Source: Lagopus muta (taxonomy: Eukaryota > Chordata > Aves > Galliformes > Phasianidae). Taken from it: a stretch of 64,000 nt of DNA. This document shows, piece after piece, positions 55,201 to 64,000 of this stretch. Made by a program: the position numbers and the translations under genes. The stretch spans positions 13,857,531 to 13,921,530 of the forward strand of contig NC_064448.1 in NCBI RefSeq assembly GCF_023343835.1, given 5' to 3'. A model generated the notes under the pieces. It was not told the origin of the DNA. It did no database searches and saw only the letters and a program-made list of their open reading frames with translations. Each line of letters begins with the position of its first letter. Position 1 is the stretch's first letter.

Positions 55201-58200
55201 GCGGTGGGTTCTCAGCGTCCCAAAAGAATGGGACGACACAACTTCACCCTAGCAATGGTGGCAGTGCAGCAGTGCTGCTGCGCCAGCCTGCAGCCCTGAA
55301 CTCCAGTGCTCTGCAGGCAGGAGCCAGCAGGGAGCAACGGGGCTGTGGGGAATGGCCCAAACCAACAGCAGGCTGGGAGAAACGTGGTCTGTGGGTGTCT
55401 GCCTGTGACACGAGGAGATTCTGATTTTGCTTTCTGTTATCTCAGGCTGGTGCAACATGTTTTCCGTGTGATAGGACAATGCCTTCAACTTTCCCTTATA
55501 TGGGAAAATCTGGTATGCAGCCTAGTAACCCGCCGATGTGTGGCTATTAATTTTTAGCATTGTTACAGTGGTGGTGGCCGGGCAGCTGAAGCAGCAGGCG
55601 ATTCTTGGACTGGGGCAGGTCCTGAGGCTGGGCAGGGCTGTTGGGGGAGCACCCTGTGGGTGCTGCAGGAGGGACTGCCCGCAGTGGGGCTCCTGCTGCT
55701 GGTGCTGTGCCACTGGTGCTGCTGCAGATGTGCCAGGTTGGCGCCAGGAGGTCGGTGAGGTGCTCTGATTTTCCCCCTGGAGAGGAAGTGTTGCCTTGAG
55801 GTTAAGGGGTGCATGCTGTTCCTTGCTGCAGGCTGCTGCCTCTAGGGCATTCCCAGCCTGTAACAAGTACAGATTCTGTTCTAATGAGAGCAAAGCGCTC
55901 CTGTCCAGAGGAGAAAGCAAAAAGTGTGGGAACTGAGTGTCTGGTCCCTACTGGTTTGCAGTGCAGGTGCTGGAGGCTGCTCACAGAGGTGTGCTGGGCA
56001 CGACCAGGGAGCACAGGCATTAACAAGACAAAGAGAGGTGTTGGCTTGGCCATGGGGTGCAACATCACATTTTCCAGCCCTGCTTTCCCTGCGAGGGATG
56101 CTGCTCAGTAGCAGTCTGGTGTTGTTATTAACAGCGTGTCTCATCACACACATTGCTTGGGATCCCTCATCCCTGCAGTCCTGCCTTTGCCCTGGCTTTG
56201 TGCAGTCCTGCTGCTGCACAAGTATAGGTTGTTTTATCTGCTCAGGCTTTGTTTTGCTTTTCAGCTGTATTTTTACTGATGAGGTTAAGTTTTTGCCTCT
56301 TCTGTGCTGAAAGCAGGTGAAAGCGAAACTTGCAGATGCAAGATTTGCAGAAGACTTGTTCTTCCTCAGTGTTTTCCTGAAAGCGTGGGATCTGTGAGCC
56401 TGATTTTGCCTGAAGCAGGAGGAGGCAGTGCTGGACAGCCTGGAGGTACCCGGCCCCATGATGTACAGCAGTAGAGCTGTAGGGAGGAGCAAGGTATCTT
56501 GTGGGTTCAAATTGCAGTTGGGAAGCTCCTGCACAGAAGCACAGCTCTTGCTAGGAGGACACACAGGAATGTGCTCTGAGAGACCCTGGGGTGAAAGCCT
56601 TTGCAGGGAGGTGAGCTGGGCTGCAAAACCTCATGTTGTGCATGGAAAGTGTGCCTTGGATGATGGGAAGGGCTGCAGCTACAGCCCTGAGGATTGCAAA
56701 AGCTCTCCTAGGACATGAGAGCCCCCCAGGAGGAATCTCACTTTGTTTGTCTTTGAAGGAAAAAGCAGTAATTGAAGGGCTGGCTACAAGGTGCTGCATG
56801 TTAGCAGCTGCTGCTGAGAGATTCGGTGCCTTGGTATTGTCCCAGAAATACGCTTCTGTTGCATGGGCACTGTTGAGTTCCTTTCAAAAAAGTTTCATTT
56901 GCTAAAGCACCCATCAGCAGTCATGGAGGTAGGTAGCTAAGGTTTTTTACTTACTTTTCCTTTTTTTACTTTACTTTACTTACTACGTTTGTTTCTGTTT
57001 TTCATTTTGTGCTGTAGCCTATGCCCAAGTGCTCCTCTGTAAAGGTGACTCCCAGCATCAGTGGTGTGCTGGTGTGCGTTGTGCAGAACCAAGGGAGATG
57101 CCAAGTTACATGAGATGTTCACTTTTTCTTGCCTTGTAGGTAGCAGAAGTATTGCTTCTCCGAGAAGTATTAGTATCTTGCTATTTATATGCATTGAGGA
57201 AGAATTAATGTCAGTCCTGGATGCAAGAATAAACGTTAGTGCTTTGCTATGGATGTGCTGTGAAAGCTGGTATTTTTGTGTGAACTGCTGCCTTCTGAAG
57301 GATTTGCCTGCCGAGCACCTTTAACCCCAAGTGTTTCATCCTTTTTGGTTGAACTTGCAGTGGAGTTAAAATAAAATGAAGTGTGTAAAATGCTTCTTGA
57401 TGGAAGATCTCACAGGAGCACTGTTCCTTGGCCACTTCTATATATGTGCATGGTGCATCCCGGCTGCGCCCAGCAGGACGGCGTGGCGGGCAGCCTGCAG
57501 CTCCTGCCTGTGTCTGTGTGCTCCTCTGCTGCTGCTCGTGGGCCAAGTCCTGTTCCTCAGAGATCTGTCAGTCCCCGTAGAGTGCCCCTCACCAAGGTAT
57601 CTGAGCTCTTCCCAGCATGCACTTTCCTGCATGCATAAAGGCAGGATTCTCTTTCAGGGCAGACAGCAGACTGTGCCCCGTTTGTTCTCGGTGTGCAATG
57701 CTGCAGGCAGGCTGAATGCAGCACGACCTGTGTGTGTGTGTGGAGAGGCCGAGGTTTGCGGTTCCCCCCGATTCCTGCAGAGGTGGTTACAGATTTGTAG
57801 GCTGGGCCCTGTGCCTGCTCCACCTCCTTGCTGGAGGGCAGGACTTTCTGCCTGGCAATAACAGGGCTGGAGCTGGGCCAAGTCCACATCACACTTCTGG
57901 AACGAGGAGTGGGCTCCTGGGTCTGGGAGCCAGAGGCAGCAGTGGTCACTGTTGGAGCTGTCACAGCTGTTGTTCCATCCGGAGTGGCCTCTCCTGGAGC
58001 CCCCTGGCTACGTGTGGCTCTGTGTGTGTTTGAGGAGTGCAGCTGTGCCCACGTCTGGCAGGGCACAGAGGTCTGGCTCTGCAGGTGCTGCTCCTCAGCT
58101 CCTGGCCCGGCTCTGCCAGGTGAAGGGTGATGCTGGGGCTGAGGAGCTCGGGGCCCTGTGCCCAGTTCTGCGTGCTGCTCCTTCTGCCCTGCTCTGGGAG

Positions 58201-61200
58201 TGCAGAGTCTGTTGGAGCAGCACCACGTTTCTGGGCCTTGTATGCTGCTTTCTCCAGGCACCTCTCAGCCAGGAAATGCAGGAGGTGTGAAGGCCTTGCT
58301 AAGATGTCTGCTTCAGGAAAGGGTCAGAAATTAGTTGCTCATCCAGGTACTCGGGGAGAGGAGACCGCATTGATGTGGGCTGGTGAAGGTGGTAAGCGTG
58401 GGCTCTGAGGCAAGGCTGTGGGGCCGTGCCACTGTGTCCAGAGGCTTCCTGCCTGCCCTTCATAGTGCTGCATGTCAGAGGTGATGGCAGTCGATGGGCA
58501 GAAGGGACAAGAGCGTGGTGGCACTGCAGTGCCACAATGCCACGTATGTGCCAGCTGGCAGGGGTGCTGCCTTCTGCGACTGCGCCCTGGATGAGAGCAG
58601 CTCAGCTCCCTGTAGTCCTGTAGCAGCTCTGCTGTGCTGGAAGGAGAGCTGTGCTCAGAGCTCCTGGCTGTGAGTAGAATGAGGAACTACAAATGCAGTG
58701 CTCTGCGATGTTTCCAGGGCAAGTGGGCTGTGCTCTTTGTGGGCACATGTGGAACTCCAGCTGGGGCAGGAAGGGGCCAATCAGTGTGTGCTTCTGGTGG
58801 TGTTTTACTGGCCATGTGTTTGAGCAGGTCTTCAGTAAGGGGTACTCAAGCGTATAAAGGAATTGTCTGTGGCTGAGGAGGTTTCTATGCCCTGTGCTGC
58901 TGAAATCCAGGCACTTGCACGGGAGAGACTGATGAATTTTTTTGGCACTTCTCTCTTCCTCCTGGGCTAGAGTTCCTGGGATGGCGTAAAGGACACAAAT
59001 GAGAGGAAGCATGGAGATGATTGAGAGGGATGTCAGCTTACAGATGGTGTCTGAACTCTGGAGACTGTTCTTCAAAGTAGATTAAGCTGAGATTGTGAAG
59101 AACTTGTATCCCAGAGGGTTATAATTTATAATCAGCTGAATCCCTTGGAGGTAAGCACCAGCTGAGTTACAGCTCTGGCAGGGCAGAGCAGAGCAAAGCA
59201 GCTGGAGTGGAGGCGTGGATGCAGGCAGCACAACCTGGAGGATGTTGGCCTTAGGACCGTGGGCAGCCTGGAAGAGTCACTTCAGCTTTGTGCTGGATCA
59301 GGAGAGTTTGCTATGTTTTGAATTCTCTCCTTGTTCTTTAAGTACTCGAGAAACAGCCCCGATGCTGCAACATGCAAGTTCTTGGGCCTGTAGAACAGCA
59401 CATTTGTCTGTTGCTATTGTGGGCTGATGTTTGCCAGTTTCTCTGAGGATGTATGGGCAGACCAGATGCTATGAGCTGTGGGACCTCACTACGGCACGCA
59501 GCAAACCCTCAGGCCTTGGCTGTTCAGGACAGCACCTTGCTGGCTTTAGCAGAGTAGCAGGGTGTGGGCAGCCAGCTCCTGCCTGGGTGGGGGCCTGGGG
59601 CTGGTGCAGTCTCCTTGAATGTGGCAGCAGCAAGCTAGTAAGTGACGTCTGTGGGCTGTCATGGTGGTGCTGGAGATGTCCTGTGCTAGGAGGTGTTCTC
59701 CTGGGGTCATTTCTGCTGCCCTTCCAACCTCTGCCCTCTGTGCAGGAGCACAGACCAAGCTGAGCAGTCTTTATCGCCCGGGTTTTGAGATGTGTGGGAT
59801 GGGGCTGGCATTAAAGAGGGCTGCTTGCTCACCAAACACTAAGAACAGCTTGCAGGTCTTCAACATGAATTCAGGGCTGCCCTGCTCTGCCCACCACTGC
59901 CACAGCTTTCTAGTTCCCAAACCCTGGGACTGCAGTATGAGCCCTTATGCATGGCCTTGTTCTGCACCCTGCCTTTGGAAGGCACAGGGAGAGCTTAAAG
60001 CTGGCTGCAGACAGCAGCAAACAGGACTGGGGGCCACCAGCGCTCAGGGCAGGTCTTGGGCATGGAGTTTCAGCTGGAGAAAACTGACAGAAACACCAGG
60101 AGGAGCAATCTTCAGAGGGACTGGGCTCTGCAGTGGGCTTGGTGTCAGTGTTTGGAGCTGCTGTGCCATCCCTGCTGGGGGTCTGCACTGCACTGTTAGA
60201 CGTGCTCTTCATCCATCCACGCAGCTCAGGCTCGAGGGGCATCGAAAGTGCTTGCTAGTCTTCATGGAAGCCCTGCTGCAGAGGCTGATTTTTATCCCAG
60301 TTCTACAGTTGGAAAGCAGAGGCACAGAGGGCTCTGATTGCCTTTGAGGAGCAGGCTGCAATGTGGCAAAGCTGCTTTCTGACAGCTTGAGTTTGCTGTG
60401 CAGGATGTCAACAACAGCAAGAGTGGAGGATGTCTGCTTTCTGAAATGCCGTCTCATTTTTGACTGGCTGCCTTGGGATAGCTCTTAGGTGTGTGGCTCT
60501 GGGGCAGCAGCCTTACCAAGGGTTCTTAGAGCTGTGGCTGTTGAGACCTACTAGGTGAGCTGTCTGTTGCACACCTTCAGCACTAAGAAAGGTGCTGTGA
60601 GCTAAATTGTGTGCCTGGTGGCATCTGTACAGGCCCTGTGACCTTGAGGGTGGCCTTGGGCAGCTAACTGAAGCCTGAAGAGTGCTTGGAGTGAAAGATA
60701 AAAAGAATGAGGAAAATACATTGAGTGCATGGGCGCTTGTTTCTGCAGAAACCTCTCTGTCTCTCCTGGTAGTTAGAGAGCAGCAGGTGCTGGGCCTGCT
60801 GTAAGGAGCCTTTGAAGTGGCCAGCTGGAACCTCAGCCCAAAAATTCAGGCTTTTGCGGTGCTGATGGTAAGACTGGCTCCTCCTGTAGGAGCCAAGCCT
60901 GGGATCCCATCTCTGACTGGGGTTACCAGGCCGGCACTTCATGCATTCTTCCAGCATGAAGAGCATGTCCTTGGAGCTGCTACTTTGCCTCTGTCCACCT
61001 AAAATTCTATCAGGGCTGTGTTGTCAGGTGTGAGCTTTGACCCTTGGCTTCATGCAGCCTCCTTGGTGGCCTTTTCACATGCCCGTTCCTTGGGCAGGTT
61101 TGTGTGCAGTCCCCCAGGAAGCAAGAGGAGATGCCTTCCTGCTGACCAGCCCTGCGGCTGCTGAGCGTGGTGCCAGCTCCTGCAGCACAGGGCACCATGG

Positions 61201-64000
61201 GCTGCAGTGTGCTGCAGGCTGCTCAGCCACAGCATTTGGAGTAGGAAATGAAATCCTGAGAGCACGATGGAAGAAGTGGATCGGCTCCATGGTCGCTGGC
61301 ATGTCTGTTCCCTGGGCACGTGATTCGTGTCCTTCCCTTGGCTTGCTGATGGACGTGCCTGGGCCTGTGAATAAGTGGAGGAAAAACATGGTGCTGGTGG
61401 CAGAGAAATGTCTAATTACGATTTGGCAGCCAGGGTAGCTTAGGGTTCATTTTGCCTATGTGGTCGCCTGGACTGAATGCCATACCAGTGTTTGTGTTTA
61501 ATGGGGAGCGAAAGTCTGGAAAATGCTGTGCTTTGTGGTGGGCTTGGGCAGCGTGGTGATAGGAGCTGGAGTGTGGCACCCAGCTGCCTGCAGGCTGCCT
61601 GCAGGGAGCTGCATGCCCCGAGCTCCTGGCCCTGGCCGCAGGGCTGGGCAGGCTGCTCCCACTCCCTTCTCTCCCTTGTCTGCACAGGTACAGAGCTGCA
61701 GGGCTTAGCTTTTGTTTTATTTTCCTTCTGCTTTTTTGCCCTGCTGATGCTGAGGATTAAAATCCACTGCCAGAGGCTTATGAGCAACTGTGTGGAGTGA
61801 GGCTCAGCCAGCTGGTCGGAGGGCACCAACCTCGTCCTGGGAAACCTGACCCACTCCCAGCTGCTTCCCAGTGCCAGGAGCGCAGCTGGCAGCAGGCACG
61901 TCCCTGCTCTGAACCACAGGCTGCTCAGAAAGGCACTGAGAGCTGTCGCTCAGTAGCTCCGGTTCCATCTCCCTCGCTTTGGCAGCTGTGTGCTCCTGCG
62001 GCTGCTGGCTGCCTGGGCAGTGCTGCTCTGGGCTGTGCTGTGTGCCTCCAGTGAACAAAACCGAGGGGCTTCTGGCAGTTATGCAGCTTTCCTTCCCCTT
62101 GTGCTGTTGGTTTCTGTTCGCTGCTATGCTTGCTGGAGTCTCTGCAAACCCTCTGCCCCGTGGCACTGCATGTCTTTGAAGTAATGGCTGAAGGTCATTG
62201 TGGTTACAGTCGTGGGTTAGGAGCTGCATTTGAAAACTCTTAAAAGGAGCTCTTGCCATTTTTGCCATGTGAGCTTGATATGAGAGTCATGTAGCACAGC
62301 TGGCTGAAGGCTGCACCCACACTGAGTATGCTCCTGCTCACTGTGTGCCAGTGCAGCATCTCGGAGCTGGGGAACTGGCACTGCCCCATGTGGGACATGG
62401 CTGCTGCTCCCAGACTAGGGGCTGCTTGGGGGCAGTGTGCTGCTGAACCAGCTTCTTTGGGGATGCTGCTGGGAGCCCTGTGCTGCTGTCAGCGTTGTGT
62501 TCCTTCTACCATGGAATGAGGAGGCCATGGCTGTTCCTTGCCTGCCCTGTGGGGTGGGATGGAGCTGGGTGCACTGGGGAGGTGTGGCTGGTAAGACTGT
62601 CACATGCATTAGTACTGTTTAATTTCCCCCAACCTTTTCTATTTATTTATTTTTTTTAAGCTAAAATATTCTAAGGACAGAAGGCTGCTGGGAGTGCAGC
62701 TCTGCCTGCCCTGGGGCTGGCCATGGTGTGCTGCTCTGCATGCCTGCCTTGGACACGTGTACACGCGTGAGATGTGTTCCCACCTGGCTTCTCTTGCTCT
62801 CTACTCTATCCTTTCTCCCCTCAGTGCTCTTCCGTGTGTCCCTGGACAGGCAGGCAGGGTCTGTGCCCCCATCCTGCTGGGGCCCGGGAGCAGCGAGGGG
62901 ACCTGGGGGCAGCTTTGATGCAAAGCACATTTGGCTGCACAGGAAGGTTGGGATGCTGGAGGGATCTGGATTTCTGCAGCTGCGTGTGCAGAGCTGGGAG
63001 GCTGCCTTGCTGTATCCTGTGCTTGGGAAGGAAAAAATGTATGCCAGAGCTGCCTTGCAGCAAACTCGCAGGCTCCCCAGCCCCCTGCCTTGCTGCTGCT
63101 GATTCTCTCTCACTAAACTACTGGGTTATTTTTAACTTGGAAGAATTACAACCCAAGATTCGCATTCTCTCCCCCCAGCGGAGGGCTGGAGGCAGGATGT
63201 GGGGGAGGCACTGCGGAGGGCTGGGAACGCAGCTCACAGCCCCGCAGGATCTGTGCCATGGGCTCACGCTCTGGCAGCGCTCTGCCTGCTGGGCCCTGCG
63301 TGGCGAGACCAAAGACTGCTCCCTGCCTGGGCTCTCAGCATGGCCGATGTGGAGCAGCTGCAGCCGCACAAACAGGTCCTGCTGCAGTGGACTGTGCGGA
63401 GTGAGCATGGTGTGGGGCTGCTGCTGCCACAGCCTGCAGACAGGAAGCTCCTGGCAGGGCTGGGCACTGCTGGAGCGTCCTATGGGGAAACTCTTGGGTG
63501 CTGAGATGCTGCAGGGTGCTGTGCTGCCCAGCACAGGCGACTCTGCTGGGCCACGCTGAGCTGAGCCTGCTGGAGGCTGGAGGAACTGGAAGAGATGTTG
63601 CTCCTTCCCCCTCCCCTAACTCTTAGGGGGTTTTGCAGGTGGGTAATGCATCAGCCCCACATCACTCAGTGAGCTGCCAGGTGAGTGGGAGCCCTCTCTT
63701 GTCTGACAGTAGGGAGATGCCTTCACAGAGCCTCTGCTCCAGGCAGCTTGCAGGGATGTAGCAGCTGGGTTTCTCTGGGTAGTACCACAGATCCTTGGGC
63801 TGTGAGCTCCCAGAGCCCTACCAGCTGAGACGTGCTTAGGAACAGGGGCAGGTGAGGGAGTGAGAGCCAAACAGGAGCAGGCTGCTCTGAGAGTCCGTCT
63901 GTTGGCTCCTTGGTGACTTGGAGAAGGGTGCTGGTCAATCCAAGTGGTGGATGCAGGGCTGTGTAGGTCTGGAACTCTGCTCCTGCTCTGTCTCATGTGA
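52245..64000 (+). other. Probable first intron of the unidentified CpG-island gene
   Basis: From the donor at 52245 to the window end I find no convincing coding exon and no repeat family. GC stays well above that of RALGAPB introns, with many CTG/CAG-rich stretches and a short TG run near 57730. Open frames of 100-260 codons on both strands reflect GC-rich composition. One segment, 53123-53206, sits between a good pyrimidine tract and GTGTGT and could be an alternative untranslated exon. If the gene runs in the + direction, its first intron exceeds 11.7 kb. Confidence 0.5.
52561..52596 (+). repeat. Perfect 2 x 18-bp tandem duplication in the CpG island
   Basis: TCGGGGCGCGGCGCGGGG occurs twice head to tail. 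It is G-rich and lies in the first intron near the donor, where copy-number changes could affect the island. Confidence 0.85.

Noticed and set aside
62774-63559. A 261-codon open frame near the window end
   Set aside because: Cys/Gly/Leu-rich composition reflects CTG-rich sequence, opposite-strand frames are equally open, and no known domain is visible.

Overview
This is vertebrate nuclear DNA, almost certainly from a bird and most likely a galliform such as chicken. Every interspersed repeat I can recognise is a CR1 LINE fragment, there are no SINEs, and exons are short, split by 0.2 to 2.6 kb GT-AG introns. The only gene I can name, RALGAPB, lies on chicken chromosome 20 in the segment corresponding to human 20q11 (prior knowledge, not checked here). 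I find no bacterial, phage, CRISPR or operon-like content and no undescribed multi-gene system.

Region 1 (1-37182): the 3' two-thirds of RALGAPB on the + strand. RALGAPB is the non-catalytic beta subunit of the RalGAP complex. I resolved 21 consecutive coding exons from 3470 to the stop codon at 37180-37182. They join in one frame without a break and encode 1023 full residues of a protein that is about 1490 residues long in human. The first third of the gene lies upstream of the window. A RapGAP-like domain occupies the C-terminal part, and its catalytic asparagine position reads alanine. Two antisense CR1 copies sit in introns; one ends only about 60 nt before an exon.

Region 2 (37183-about 40825): a long 3' UTR with a 13-G run, two perfect Pumilio-type motifs 41 nt apart and a canonical AATAAA at 40803, about the length known for the mammalian 3' UTR.

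Region 3 (about 40.8-51.4 kb): an intergenic stretch of much higher GC than the gene body. It holds a sharply bounded AT-rich block (41690-42015) with a 16-bp perfect palindrome, homeodomain and GATA cores and a POU octamer, which looks like a developmental enhancer. It also holds a young CR1 3' end with its terminal octamer repeats, a decayed GTGCACACAGGG tandem repeat, an old sense-strand CR1/L3-like LINE in three pieces, and a 66-nt exon-like segment with good splice signals.

Region 4 (about 51.45-64 kb): a dense CpG island with three same-facing CCAAT boxes, a YY1-like site and a strong splice donor at 52245. This marks the promoter and untranslated first exon of a second + strand gene. 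Its coding exons are not visible, so the last 11.7 kb is probably its first intron. I could not identify the gene.
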